This document shows, in pieces, positions 45,921 to 55,600 of a stretch of DNA of 64,000 nt. How positions within the stretch are numbered: position 1 is the first letter of the stretch; each line of letters opens with the position of its first letter. Position numbers and translations under genes: made by a program. The notes under the pieces are model-generated. The model saw nothing but the letters and a program-made list of their open reading frames with translations, ran no database searches and was not told the origin of the DNA. Source of the DNA: Aliiglaciecola sp. 3_MG-2023 (GTDB taxonomy: Bacteria; Pseudomonadota; Gammaproteobacteria; Enterobacterales; Alteromonadaceae); assembly GCF_030548205.1 (NCBI RefSeq), contig NZ_JAUORV010000012.1, forward strand, positions 62,001 through 126,000. The letters are read 5' to 3'.

Positions 45921-46757
45921 TTACGAAAGACGGGTTAACTGGCCTAAAAAGTAGGAAAAAAGTTCCGAACTGGAACGCAATTTTAGTTTGGCGTATAGCT
46001 TTGCCCGATGCACACGTTCAGTACCAGGTGAAATATGTAAATTATCAGCGGCAGATTGTGACGAATGACCAGTTATCACTAATTTAGCAATTTGCCGCTC
46101 TCGAGCTGTCAACAGTTCAGGCTCAAAGTTGTTTAGTAAGTAGTTCACGCGAGTAGACACAACAGAAGACAAGGTCTGTCCCCCATGGGCGTGTTTAAGC
46201 TGAACTATCTCCCAATGCTTGCGAATGAATGCAATGATAACCCTATTGATCTGACTCAAACAATTAAACTCGTCCACCGAAAACTGGGGATTGGGTGAGT
46301 GGCGTCCAATACTGAACTGAATAAAACCACTATCGCCGCAGTTTACAAAAAAATACAATAAATCTTCGATACTACTGGGTTGGTAATATGCCATGTACAT
46401 TTGCGAGCTTTTGAACCCCTTTGGCATCAATTCAGACCACAAATACGCACCATCAGAGGCATTATTCATAAATCCCTGATATGCCGGACTGGCCACATAA
46501 GCGCCGTCCAAAAAGCGGGCATAAAAGATCTCTTGTTCATGTTCCAGTAAATCTGAAAATAGCAACTCTGGTGGTTTGTCTTTGTTGTAACAAATAGCCG
46601 AGCTACTATCGAACTCTGTGGTCGTTTTAAGGAGATTTACCAAAGAGGCAAAAAACGCCTTTGACCCCAAAGCGTCAATAAGGTTGATTTGGTCTGAAGA
46701 ACTAAACACATTGTTAGGAGTGCTGTGCATATGGGGGTCCGAAGATTTACATGTCAT
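45921..46757 (-). CDS. LuxR-type transcriptional regulator
   Basis: 278 residues. The C-terminal helix-turn-helix (about 210-275) reads LTARERQIAKLVITGHSS and SPGTERVHRAKLYAKLKLRS, a clear GerE/LuxR domain. The N-terminal ~200 residues are not an autoinducer or response-receiver domain that I can recognise; they look like the sensor region of other single-component LuxR regulators of catabolic clusters. The start overlaps the LysR gene by 11 bases, so both are probably made together. Confidence 0.82.
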   Translation of the reverse strand: MTCKSSDPHMHSTPNNVFSSSDQINLIDALGSKAFFASLVNLLKTTTEFDSSSAICYNKDKPPELLFSDLLEHEQEIFYARFLDGAYVASPAYQGFMNNASDGAYLWSELMPKGFKSSQMYMAYYQPSSIEDLLYFFVNCGDSGFIQFSIGRHSPNPQFSVDEFNCLSQINRVIIAFIRKHWEIVQLKHAHGGQTLSSVVSTRVNYLLNNFEPELLTARERQIAKLVITGHSSQSAADNLHISPGTERVHRAKLYAKLKLRSSSELFSYFLGQLTRLS

Positions 46758-47652
46758 CTTTGTGGGTTAATAACCATTTTCTAAATTGACGAATGGCGTA
46801 ATCTTCCTGCCTTTCTTCATCATAAAGTATATGAAACCGTTGTTTGGGGGTGTAAGTTTCCTCACATGCAATGATCAGGTCACCATTTAAAATATCATCT
46901 TTGACTAGATATTCAGGCAATATAGAAACCCCAATATTATTTTTTACTGCTTGTAATAAATAGATGAAATAATCAAAATGCTGTCCGCCTATCATTGATA
47001 TTTCTTTTTCTGTCATACCCGCTTCAAGGAACCATTCATCGGTGGTTGAAATTGCACTACTTTGATGAATAAAATCAAAGTTAGCCACTTCTCCCATGGT
47101 CTTGACCGATTTGCGTCCGCGCAGATATTTAGGGGTACACACGGCCAAATAAGTGTCGTGACGCAGCGGTTCTGCATAATAATGAGGCCAATCACCACTT
47201 CCCCAAAGTATGGCAAAATCACAGCGGCGAGTATTGCGGGTCACGGATTCATAATCAGTGCCTAAATCAATTTCGATCTCAGGATAATTAATGTAAAACT
47301 CGTTTAACTTGGGCATTAACCAAGCAATAGCAAACGTGGGCTCTGTAACCACTTTCAATTTAACTGTCTTGGTGTAGTCCGTATTGGAACATATTTTCTG
47401 AGTAATAGAGTCTAGGCTGTTTAATATCTTATGGACCTCTTCAGCATATTGTTCACCCACAGGGGTTAGTGCTAGCTGGTTATCTTGTCGATAAAATAAT
47501 TGCCTGCCAATTAAGCTCTCGAGATTCTTAACTTGCCGGCTAACTGCACTTTGGGTCAAGTGCAATGCTTCCCCTGCGTAGGTCATATTTAGATGGTAAG
47601 CAACTGCATCAAAACACTGCAAGGAAATAATGCTGGGAAGTTTTCCTCTCAC
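46747..47652 (-). CDS. LysR-type transcriptional regulator
   Basis: 301 residues. N-terminal winged helix (about 1-65) with LHLTQSAVSRQVKNLE, then a ligand domain of the LysR type. It is divergent from the TonB receptor gene at 47949, with a dyad ATTCC-N5-GGAAT in between, a good candidate for its own operator. The gene overlaps the LuxR gene by 11 bases. The ligand could be a guanidino compound or 2-oxo acid of the adjacent cluster, but this is inference. Confidence 0.85.
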   Translation of the reverse strand: MRGKLPSIISLQCFDAVAYHLNMTYAGEALHLTQSAVSRQVKNLESLIGRQLFYRQDNQLALTPVGEQYAEEVHKILNSLDSITQKICSNTDYTKTVKLKVVTEPTFAIAWLMPKLNEFYINYPEIEIDLGTDYESVTRNTRRCDFAILWGSGDWPHYYAEPLRHDTYLAVCTPKYLRGRKSVKTMGEVANFDFIHQSSAISTTDEWFLEAGMTEKEISMIGGQHFDYFIYLLQAVKNNIGVSILPEYLVKDDILNGDLIIACEETYTPKQRFHILYDEERQEDYAIRQFRKWLLTHKDDM

Positions 47653-47813
47653 TTAAAATACCTTTACTTTAACGATTGATTACCGCGTGAATGAAAGTAT
47701 CACGCCCGAAGCGTTGCATTTCACCATACAAGCCGTTGCTTGTGAAATACCTTTTGACCTAAATAAATCGCCAAAGACGCTATATTTTCAGTTAACTTAT
47801 TGTTTTATAAACC

Positions 47814-47828
47814 ATTCCAAAATGGAAT
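47814..47828. promoter_or_regulatory. Candidate LysR operator (T-N11-A dyad)
   Basis: ATTCCAAAATGGAAT is a perfect 5-bp dyad around a 5-base centre and fits the T-N11-A rule for LysR sites. It lies in the 296-base region between the LysR gene and the TonB receptor gene, 120 bases before the latter. The rest of that gap is AT-rich with no other clear signal. Confidence 0.45.
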
Positions 47829-47948
47829 ACCGCCAGTCGTTTTCATTGTTTGCGGGCAAAAATGCCACGCTATAGTATTTCTAGCAGCTAAGCGAACTGT
47901 ATAAAGTGTACTTAATAATTATAAGACTTAATTCTAGGGAGAATTGTG

Positions 47949-50387
47949 ATGTTTAATCCAAATAAGTTGAGAGTTGCGATTTGTTGCGCCTGCCTTGGCT
48001 CATCAACATTTAGTTATGCGCAAACAGAGGCTACTACCCAAGATAAAAAGCCGAAAGCAAATGCTATTGAAAAAATATCAGTAACAGCAACACGCCGTGA
48101 AACCACAATTCAAGAAGTGCCATACAGCATTTCAGCTTACGGTGGTGAAGCGCTAGAAAATGCCGGAGTGACTGACTTTTCTGCCATAGCTCGCTCTATA
48201 CCGGGTCTAACTCTTACCGACGTAGGCCGGGGCAAAAATGGTATTTCCTCTGGAATCGTCATGCGGGGGTTAAACCTAACCGGTGGTGCTCAAGAAGATT
48301 TCGCGATGACCACAGACCCTGTGGTTTCAGTTTACTTAGGAGAAACGCCGCTTTTTGCTAACCTAGAATTGCGGGATATGAATCGTGTAGAAGTGCTTAA
48401 AGGTCCGCAGTCAACCTTGTATGGTTCAGGATCATTGGGCGGCACAATGCGCTATATTCCCAACAAACCTGAATTCGATAAAGTTTCAGGTAAAGTTCAG
48501 GCAAAAGTATCTAGTACCGATGGCGCTGGTGATTTGAACCACGACCTAGAATTTACGTTAAACGTGCCACTTAGCGACACCTTTGCAGTTCGTGGTGTAG
48601 TAACCACCCTTAAAAATGGCGGTTACATCGACAGTGATTACATTGCTGGATTAGATGAAAATAAACAACCAACCGGTGAATATCAAACAGCTGAAGATAT
48701 TAATGACGAAGATGTCTCTATGGCCCGTATTTCTGCTCGTTGGTTACCCACCGATGAAACCGAAATATTGCTAACCCATAATTACCAAAAAGATGAAGTA
48801 CAAGGTTCTTCTGCAACATCTGAAGGTTTAGGCGGTTATAAAACGGCGGCTAAGATATTAGAGCAATTTGAGCGTGAAACCAGCATCACATCACTTGTGA
48901 TAGAGCATGAGCTAGGCTTCGCCGACTTAACCTCTGCCACCTCATTCACCAGTAATGAAGCAGAAAACATGTATGACCAAAGTTACAACTATGGTCATTC
49001 AACTTGGTGGGGCCCCTACTACGTTTCTTACTACGGCTACACTGGCGGAACAGCGCCAGCGTCAGAAATTATCGTTGGTGAAAAAACCTACAAAACCGAT
49101 ACCATCACCCAAGAGTTTCGTTTAACTGGCTCAACCGATGCAAACACTGATTGGCTTTTAGGAGTTTACTACAACTCTGTGGATTTTGAAGCTGAAGCCT
49201 ACGACTATGTTTATGGTTTAGATGAAGCCTTCAATATCACCAATCCCGTTGGAACAGATGTAGGTTATGGCAATCTTCAAGAAACCGAATTTGAAGACTA
49301 CGCTATATTTGGTGAAGTAACATATTACCCTACAGATCAAATCAGTGTCACAGCAGGTTTGCGTTATTTTGAACAAAGCTTTTATGCCAAACAAGAAGTA
49401 TTGCTGCCAGCCTGCGAAGAGTTCTGGAATACGACTTTAGGTTTCTTTACCTGTGGTGATGTTGAAAACTCAGGCATTGATCCGCGCGGCTACGCTGCCG
49501 GTGAAGATGAAAAAGATTTCAGCGATTTGCTCTATCGATTTAATGTCGCTTATGACGTCAACTTTGATACTAAGGTTTATTTAAACATCTCCCAAGGCTT
49601 CCGCCATGGTGGTGCTAATGGTTTACCCACTACCGGTATTTTTGCCGAAGGTGAAGAATATTTATTCTTTGAGCCAGATAAATCAACTAACTATGAAGTT
49701 GGTGTAAAAGGCAGCTTATTAGACGGCGACCTTTACTATAGCGCAACCGCTTACTACATTGATTGGGAAGATCCGATCATGCTTGTGCAATCACCAAATG
49801 GTGGTTTCCCAGCAATGATTAACGCCCAAAGTGCAGAGTCCAAAGGCGTTGAGATTGAGCTAAATGCAAACTTATCCGATAACCTAAAACTGAACTTCGG
49901 GTACACCTATACCAAAGCTGAGTTAACCGAAGAGTTCACTACACCAGATGGTAATTTTGGCGCAGCTGACGGCGAGACATTGCCCGGTATTCCTGAGTCA
50001 ACTATTGTCAGTTCACTACTTTACACACAAGAAGTTGGTGAAGGTGTTATGACAGCCCAAATTGGTGTTTCATACAAAGACGAATTTGTTACTGGTTACG
50101 CTCAGCCTTCGATTTTTTACGAAACATCTTATGACGAAATTCCTGCATCCACACTATGGAATGCCAGTGTCAGATACGATGTAGAGCAATGGTCGTTCTC
50201 TGTGTTTGCTGACAACTTATTTAATGCCGATGATCCAACTGCATCTGACGGCGACGGTAAATACATCATTGATGCCGCTGCAGGTGAAGTTAAAGCCGGT
50301 GAACAATATGATATTAGTCAACTAGGCGACCAATTATATCGTGTTCGTCCACGCACTGTCGGCGCAACTGTTAGTTATAAGTTCTGA
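47949..50387 (+). CDS. TonB-dependent outer-membrane receptor 2
   Basis: About 812 residues from the ATG at 47949; a GTG at 47946 is in frame. Signal peptide with cleavage after SYAQ, TonB-box-like EKISVTATRRE, plug domain with VMRGLNLTGGAQ, YLGETPLF and LKGPQSTLYGSGSLGGTM, then a barrel that ends in phenylalanine. GGGA ribosome site before the start. It shares its promoter region with the LysR gene and heads a set that includes a TPR-sulfotransferase and the AruI-like gene, so it probably imports the substrate of the guanidino pathway or a larger form of it. Confidence 0.85.
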   Translation: MFNPNKLRVAICCACLGSSTFSYAQTEATTQDKKPKANAIEKISVTATRRETTIQEVPYSISAYGGEALENAGVTDFSAIARSIPGLTLTDVGRGKNGISSGIVMRGLNLTGGAQEDFAMTTDPVVSVYLGETPLFANLELRDMNRVEVLKGPQSTLYGSGSLGGTMRYIPNKPEFDKVSGKVQAKVSSTDGAGDLNHDLEFTLNVPLSDTFAVRGVVTTLKNGGYIDSDYIAGLDENKQPTGEYQTAEDINDEDVSMARISARWLPTDETEILLTHNYQKDEVQGSSATSEGLGGYKTAAKILEQFERETSITSLVIEHELGFADLTSATSFTSNEAENMYDQSYNYGHSTWWGPYYVSYYGYTGGTAPASEIIVGEKTYKTDTITQEFRLTGSTDANTDWLLGVYYNSVDFEAEAYDYVYGLDEAFNITNPVGTDVGYGNLQETEFEDYAIFGEVTYYPTDQISVTAGLRYFEQSFYAKQEVLLPACEEFWNTTLGFFTCGDVENSGIDPRGYAAGEDEKDFSDLLYRFNVAYDVNFDTKVYLNISQGFRHGGANGLPTTGIFAEGEEYLFFEPDKSTNYEVGVKGSLLDGDLYYSATAYYIDWEDPIMLVQSPNGGFPAMINAQSAESKGVEIELNANLSDNLKLNFGYTYTKAELTEEFTTPDGNFGAADGETLPGIPESTIVSSLLYTQEVGEGVMTAQIGVSYKDEFVTGYAQPSIFYETSYDEIPASTLWNASVRYDVEQWSFSVFADNLFNADDPTASDGDGKYIIDAAAGEVKAGEQYDISQLGDQLYRVRPRTVGATVSYKF

Positions 50388-50437
50388 TAAAATATGCTTT
50401 TGTTTCATAAGCTTCGTCTTATAAGAGAGTAAATATT

Positions 50438-52045
50438 TTGAATCAGTTTAACGCCAACTACCATTCGCTGATTCAGGCAAGCTTGGCCGCTAACGATCTC
50501 GATAAAGCGGCCAAACTTTGCACTGAAGGATTGAGCAAAGCACCCAATAATGCACAGTTATGGGTGGACTTGTCAGAGATAAGTATGCGTCTCGGACAAG
50601 CCAAAATGACCATCAATAGCGCCTTAAAAGCGATTAATTGTGAGCCCAACAATATATGGAACATTTTCCATCTTGCGGGCTGTTATTTGCACTTTCAGGC
50701 TTTTCCTCCCGCCGTCAAAGCGCTGGATAAAGCCGCGTTGTTGTTAAACGATGATTGCACTGCACAACAGTGGGATAAATTGGGTGAATTGCGTTATATG
50801 GCTAATCAACTTGATTTAGCCATCATTGCCCATTCTAGGGCGTTAAAAATTGAATCAGACAGCAAACGCAGTCGCAACCAATTGGCCGCGTTGCTGCGTT
50901 TCAAGGGGGATCTGAGTGAGTCCGAAGCGCTCTATCGGGAAGTGATTGCACTGCAGCCGGATAATTACCAGGCCTGTTACAACCTATCGCAACTGCGTCG
51001 CTTTAAATCATCAGACAACATCACTGCCCTGCTAGAGGACTGTAAGCAACGTTTAACCCCTGAGCATAAAGGTCATATTATGCTGGAGTATGCAGCCGGC
51101 AAAGTGTTTGAAGACGTTGGAGATTACCAACAAGCTTTCATTCACTACAATCAAGGTGCTGAGATAAAACGCAAGCAAAGACCTTACGATATTGCCCAAG
51201 ATCAAGCACTCATGAAAACCGTGGTTGCATTGTCGGAAACGTTACAAACCCGTGATGCCAATCCAACGCAAAATGCAGCACAAACGCCTATTTTTGTGGT
51301 TGGCCTGCCAAGAACCGGCACCACGTTGGTCGAACGTATTATTGCCAGTCACTCCAAAGTGGTCAGTGGCGGCGAACTAAACGCCTTCCCAATGGCCTTG
51401 CTTGAAGCAGGCGGTAAACCCATAGCAGCAGGACTGGAAGGACTTGATCAAGATCTTATCCAGAAATTAACTCCTGGTGCATTAACCAATATGGCTTCCC
51501 GCTATCTGCACTTAGCCAATAACTACGTCAATAATGCGTCGTATTTCGTTGATAAATTACCTTTCAATTTTTTGTACTGTGGATTGATTCTGCAAGCAAT
51601 TCCCAACGCAAAAATTGTACATGTTAAACGTAACCCTTTTGATGCTGCATTGAGCAACTTCAAAATGTTATTCGACCGTGGTTATGAATACTCTTACAGC
51701 CTAACGGATACAGCCGATTTCATTGCTGCTTATAACCACATGATGACGCAATGGAAGTCACAGTTTCCGACACAAATTCATACCATTGAATATGAGTCTC
51801 TCGTAAGCTCACAAGAACAAGAAACTGAGAAGTTACTTGCTTTTTGTGGATTGGATTGGGAGTCAGAATGTCTCAATTTCCATCAAAATAATAGCGCTAG
51901 CCAAACGGCCAGTGCCAGTCAAGTACGCGAACCTATTTACAGCCGTTCCGTCAATCTATGGCGTCATTTTCAACCGCAACTTACTCCGCTTCTAGACGCC
52001 TTCGCGAAACACGGCATTAAGCCAACATCAACCGAGGAACAATAA
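50438..52045 (+). CDS. TPR-repeat protein with C-terminal sulfotransferase domain
   Basis: 535 residues from a TTG start preceded by AGAGAG (50424-50429). Residues ~5-240 form TPR-like helical repeats (ALKAINCEPNN, RALKIESDSKRS). Residues ~280-500 are a sulfotransferase fold with FVVGLPRTGTTLVERIIASH holding the PAPS 5'-phosphate loop and VHVKRNPFDAALSNFK a 3'-phosphate site. Such fusions are common beside TonB receptors in marine bacteria and sphingomonads; their substrates are unknown. The stop overlaps the start of the next gene. Confidence 0.82.
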   Translation: MNQFNANYHSLIQASLAANDLDKAAKLCTEGLSKAPNNAQLWVDLSEISMRLGQAKMTINSALKAINCEPNNIWNIFHLAGCYLHFQAFPPAVKALDKAALLLNDDCTAQQWDKLGELRYMANQLDLAIIAHSRALKIESDSKRSRNQLAALLRFKGDLSESEALYREVIALQPDNYQACYNLSQLRRFKSSDNITALLEDCKQRLTPEHKGHIMLEYAAGKVFEDVGDYQQAFIHYNQGAEIKRKQRPYDIAQDQALMKTVVALSETLQTRDANPTQNAAQTPIFVVGLPRTGTTLVERIIASHSKVVSGGELNAFPMALLEAGGKPIAAGLEGLDQDLIQKLTPGALTNMASRYLHLANNYVNNASYFVDKLPFNFLYCGLILQAIPNAKIVHVKRNPFDAALSNFKMLFDRGYEYSYSLTDTADFIAAYNHMMTQWKSQFPTQIHTIEYESLVSSQEQETEKLLAFCGLDWESECLNFHQNNSASQTASASQVREPIYSRSVNLWRHFQPQLTPLLDAFAKHGIKPTSTEEQ

Positions 52046-52902
52046 TGGTAAAACTAGATGTTTTCCAATCAATGTGGGCAATGGAATATAAACGCCCTGA
52101 TGGTTTTGAACTTTCCCTACAGGAAAAAATCCAAAAAATTTCTGACGCTGGCTTCAAAGGCGTAAGTTTTGATATTGGCTATCATCCACTCGACATGATC
52201 GAAACAGCCATGCCATTATTGCAAGCCCATGGACTGGAATTGGTGTATAACGCCTTTGTTAAAAGTGTTGAGCATTATGCGGAAATAATCGAATTTGTAT
52301 CCAAACAACCCATCAAACCACGATTCATTGCCATTGTTGGACAAATTGAACCTTGGGATGTAAAAGAAGTTGCTGACGTAACTAAACAGTGGATTGCAAT
52401 TGGTGAAAAGGCAGGAATCACCTCACACGTAGAAATACACCGCAACTGCATGACCAACGATTTACACTTTACCCTGCAATTGATGAAACAAGTTCCTGAA
52501 CTGCTAATGGTCGCTGATTTATCACATACGTTAGTGAATCAAGAGTACTATTTACCCTTACATGATGAAGCCAATCAACGCATCTCTGAGTTTCTCACTC
52601 GCGCTGAAGCGTTCCACGGTCGGGTTGCCACACGGGAACAAATTCAGGTGCCTTTTTTGTTTCCACAACATAAACCTTGGTTTGAGTTGTTTCAACAATG
52701 GTGGTTAGAAGGGTTTGAAAATTGGATTGCCCGGCACGGCAAACAAAGTGACGATGCTTGCGTATTTTTATGTGAACTCGGACCGCCAGTTTATGCGATT
52801 ACCGGCGAAGACGGCAGCGAGTTAAGTGATCGCTGGCAAGAAGCACTGGTCATGAAAGAAACAGTTGAACAGTTGTGGCAACAGGCATGCAACAAAATTT
52901 AA
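52045..52902 (+). CDS. TIM-barrel isomerase/epimerase-like protein
   Basis: 285 residues. VSFDIGYHPL, HVEIHRNCMTND and ADLSHTLVNQEYY hold His, Glu and Asp side chains in an order like that of xylose-isomerase-fold (AP endonuclease family 2) proteins, such as sugar-phosphate isomerases, hydroxypyruvate isomerase or IolE/IolI. The start overlaps the sulfotransferase stop by 1 base. The real reaction in the cluster cannot be told; a metal-dependent isomerase is the most that can be said. Confidence 0.65.
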   Translation: MVKLDVFQSMWAMEYKRPDGFELSLQEKIQKISDAGFKGVSFDIGYHPLDMIETAMPLLQAHGLELVYNAFVKSVEHYAEIIEFVSKQPIKPRFIAIVGQIEPWDVKEVADVTKQWIAIGEKAGITSHVEIHRNCMTNDLHFTLQLMKQVPELLMVADLSHTLVNQEYYLPLHDEANQRISEFLTRAEAFHGRVATREQIQVPFLFPQHKPWFELFQQWWLEGFENWIARHGKQSDDACVFLCELGPPVYAITGEDGSELSDRWQEALVMKETVEQLWQQACNKI

Positions 52903-52995
52903 TACTTTAAAGCGTTATACTCCTACTCGTGTCGACTTTGAAAGACCAATTGGGCGTGATAACGAAACCCAAAGAAACATAGGTAAGCTATTTAT

Positions 52996-54612
52996 ATGCA
53001 ACAACAAACTTGTGGTGAAGCACTTACTCGATTATTACAGGCATATGCTGTCGATACCATTTTCGGCATCCCAGGTGTACATACCATCGAACTTTATCGC
53101 GGCTTAAAAGGCGCCACGCTTCAACATATTACCCCTCGACATGAACAAGGTGCAGGTTTTATGGCCGATGGTTATGCCAGAGTCACTGGAAAACCAGGGG
53201 TGTGCTTTATTATTACCGGTCCGGGCATGACGAATATTGTTACAGCCATGGGACAAGCATTACAGGATTCTATCCCAATGCTGGTAATATCTTCTGTGAG
53301 TCGCACCCAACAATTATCCATGGGTGAAGGTCGACTGCATGAGTTACCTAATCAGTTAGCTATCACTTCACAAGTATCCCGATATAGCCATACCCTTTTA
53401 AGTGTAGATAACTTGCCTAAAGTGTTAGCTCAAGCCTTTGCTGTATTTAACAGTCAACGTCCAGGTCCAGTGCATATCGAGATCCCCATTGATGTACTAG
53501 CCCAAGATGCTAGTCACCTCGACATGCAACCTTGGCCAATGCCGCAACCTCCTGCTCCACAGATAAGTAGTATTCAACAAGCAGCAAAACTATTAAACGA
53601 AGCAAAGCGTCCGGTGATGATTTTAGGCGGTGGGGCTAAAAATGTAGACTCAGTGGCACAAACCTTAGCTGAAAAACTCAATATGCCAGTTATTAACACC
53701 TGTAACGGCAAAGGAATTATCCCCCCAGAACATCCCTTATCTATCGGCTCAACGCCTTCTCACCCAGCAATCCGTGAAGAGTTCGAAAGACAGGCAGATG
53801 TGGTTTTAGCGGTAGGGACTGAGCTGGCTGAAACCGATTATGATTTTTTCTTTTTGGGTGATCTGGATATTAAAGGCAAGCTTATTCGGATTGACATCGA
53901 TAGTGCGCAATTAATGCGTAATCACAAACCTGACTTACCCATTCTCTCTGATGCCCAACAAGCGTTATCTGCCATAAGTGAACAATTAGTGAATAACAGT
54001 TCGCAAAATGTGGAGGCGGTTCACACTCGCTGTGACAAATTGCGTACCGATACTCAAGACATGAAAAAATCGATTTATACCGACTTTTTCAAAACCATCA
54101 CCGACACCTTGGGTGATTGTATTATTGTTGGTGACTCCACTCAGCCAGCTTATTACGCACAAGCATATTATGAGACCAATCATACCGCGCGCTATTTTCA
54201 CTCTACCACAGGTTATGGCACCTTAGGTTACGCCTTTCCAGCGGCTATTGGCGCTGCCATTGGAGCTCCAAAAAATCCAGTCATTGGTTTAACCGGTGAC
54301 GGTGGTGGTCAATTTAGCTTGAACGAAATTATCAGTGCCGTGGATGCCAATATTGCGGTTATCTATATTGTTTGGAATAACCAAGGCCATGGTGAAATTC
54401 GTCGTTTTATGGATGACGCTAAAGTTGAGAAAAATGGTGTGGATATCATTCCCCCAAATTACGTAGCGCTGGCGCAAGCCATGGGTTGTCAAGCCGGACA
54501 CGCTAATGACTTAGTACAGCTAAAAACACTGTTAGAACAGGCGAAATCGATTAACGCGCCATTTTTAATTGAATTAGATGAAGCTGGACTTGACTGCGGC
54601 TACGCATTTTAG
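52996..54612 (+). CDS. aruI: AruI-like 5-guanidino-2-oxopentanoate decarboxylase (ThDP enzyme)
   Basis: 538 residues of the acetolactate-synthase-like thiamine diphosphate family. VDTIFGIPGVHTIELYRGL and RHEQGAGFMADGYAR match the pattern I recall of Pseudomonas AruI. The catalytic glutamate is Glu50 and the cofactor motif runs from GDGGGQFSLNEI (~435) to WNNQGHGEIR. AruI decarboxylates 2-ketoarginine to 4-guanidinobutyraldehyde. An AruH-like transaminase and an aldehyde dehydrogenase are nearby, which supports the call. The retained Glu50 argues against glyoxylate carboligase, which has valine there. A small chance remains that the substrate is another 2-oxo acid. Confidence 0.7.
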   Translation: MQQQTCGEALTRLLQAYAVDTIFGIPGVHTIELYRGLKGATLQHITPRHEQGAGFMADGYARVTGKPGVCFIITGPGMTNIVTAMGQALQDSIPMLVISSVSRTQQLSMGEGRLHELPNQLAITSQVSRYSHTLLSVDNLPKVLAQAFAVFNSQRPGPVHIEIPIDVLAQDASHLDMQPWPMPQPPAPQISSIQQAAKLLNEAKRPVMILGGGAKNVDSVAQTLAEKLNMPVINTCNGKGIIPPEHPLSIGSTPSHPAIREEFERQADVVLAVGTELAETDYDFFFLGDLDIKGKLIRIDIDSAQLMRNHKPDLPILSDAQQALSAISEQLVNNSSQNVEAVHTRCDKLRTDTQDMKKSIYTDFFKTITDTLGDCIIVGDSTQPAYYAQAYYETNHTARYFHSTTGYGTLGYAFPAAIGAAIGAPKNPVIGLTGDGGGQFSLNEIISAVDANIAVIYIVWNNQGHGEIRRFMDDAKVEKNGVDIIPPNYVALAQAMGCQAGHANDLVQLKTLLEQAKSINAPFLIELDEAGLDCGYAF

Positions 54613-54623
54613 AGGATTTAGAT

Positions 54624-55598
54624 ATGAATGTTTTCCTTACTCGACCATTGTTTGACACAGCGTTGCTAAAAGCGCGTTTAGCCCAAAACGGCATAAGCTT
54701 ACAAACCACAGAATCAGACCAGATTTGCTCTGAGTCATTGCTGCTTGAGCAAACCAAGCAAGCCGATGCATTGATCACCCATACCGAAGACAATATTGAT
54801 GCAAACCTAATCGCAAAATTACCTTCGAGTATTAAGTTAATTTCAAACTATGGTATTGGTTTTTCAAATATTGATGTGGAAGCGGCTACCCAAAAAGGCA
54901 TTCAAGTCACCAATACTCCTACCGAAGAAGCGTTTCATGCAACAGCTGAAGCAACCGTCGCCTTATTGGTGTCCATAGCCCGTCAAATCCCAGCTCTAAA
55001 TGCTGAAAGACGGGCAATGAAAACCGATCCTGAGCCCTCTTTCCAACGCCCTACGGCAGTGTCTATCCGCAACAAAGTTACAGGTGTTGTTGGGTTAGGA
55101 CGAATTGGCTCTCGTGTTGCCCAAATGATGCACTATGGCTTCAAAAACACCATTATTTATTACGATCTTTATGAAAATAAAGCAATGGAAAAAGACATCA
55201 ATGCCCGCAAGGTAGCCTTAGAAGAGCTGATGAAAACCGCCGATTTTATTTGCGTTAATATGCCGCTTTCAGAGCAAACTTACGATTTGGTTAGCCCTGA
55301 TATGCTTGCGTTGATGAAACCTGATGCGGTACTGATTAACACCGCTAGAGCGGGACTAGTCAACGAAGATGCTCTAATTGACAGGGTCAATAAAGGGTTG
55401 TTACACGGTGCAGGTTTGGATGTATACACCGACAAAGTCAACACTATTACGGCACAAAATGTTGCCTTAACTTCCCACTTTGCAAATTTCGAAAAAGAAG
55501 CCTACACCGCAATGACCAATTTGGTCGCAGACAATATCATTGGCTATTTAACCAATGATAAACCGGTAACCCCGGTGAACTCACCGTTAAGAGAATAA
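54624..55598 (+). CDS. D-2-hydroxyacid dehydrogenase-like protein with unusual active site
   Basis: 324 residues. VVGLGRIGSRVAQM (~155) is the NAD site, INTARAGLVNEDALID holds the catalytic arginine, and TSHFANFEKEA a histidine near residue 290. The usual box DVFExEP with the catalytic glutamate is replaced by DVYTDKVNT, so the glutamate seems to be missing. It could reduce 2-oxo acids such as 2-ketoarginine or glyoxylate, or have another role. It lies 11 bases after the AruI-like gene and 2 bases before the transporter gene. Confidence 0.7.
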   Translation: MNVFLTRPLFDTALLKARLAQNGISLQTTESDQICSESLLLEQTKQADALITHTEDNIDANLIAKLPSSIKLISNYGIGFSNIDVEAATQKGIQVTNTPTEEAFHATAEATVALLVSIARQIPALNAERRAMKTDPEPSFQRPTAVSIRNKVTGVVGLGRIGSRVAQMMHYGFKNTIIYYDLYENKAMEKDINARKVALEELMKTADFICVNMPLSEQTYDLVSPDMLALMKPDAVLINTARAGLVNEDALIDRVNKGLLHGAGLDVYTDKVNTITAQNVALTSHFANFEKEAYTAMTNLVADNIIGYLTNDKPVTPVNSPLRE

Positions 55599-55600
55599 TA

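Noticed and set aside
47687-47875. 62-codon open frame in the gap between the LysR and TonB receptor genes
   Set aside because: No ribosome site, no recognisable motif and it covers the likely promoter and LysR operator region.
52045-55598. Glyoxylate carboligase pathway (hydroxypyruvate isomerase, carboligase, reductase) together with an allantoate amidohydrolase-like gene
   Set aside because: The ThDP enzyme keeps Glu50, which glyoxylate carboligase lacks, and resembles AruI; the reductase is of the 2-hydroxyacid dehydrogenase family, not tartronate semialdehyde reductase; AruH-like and deiminase-like genes fit arginine better.
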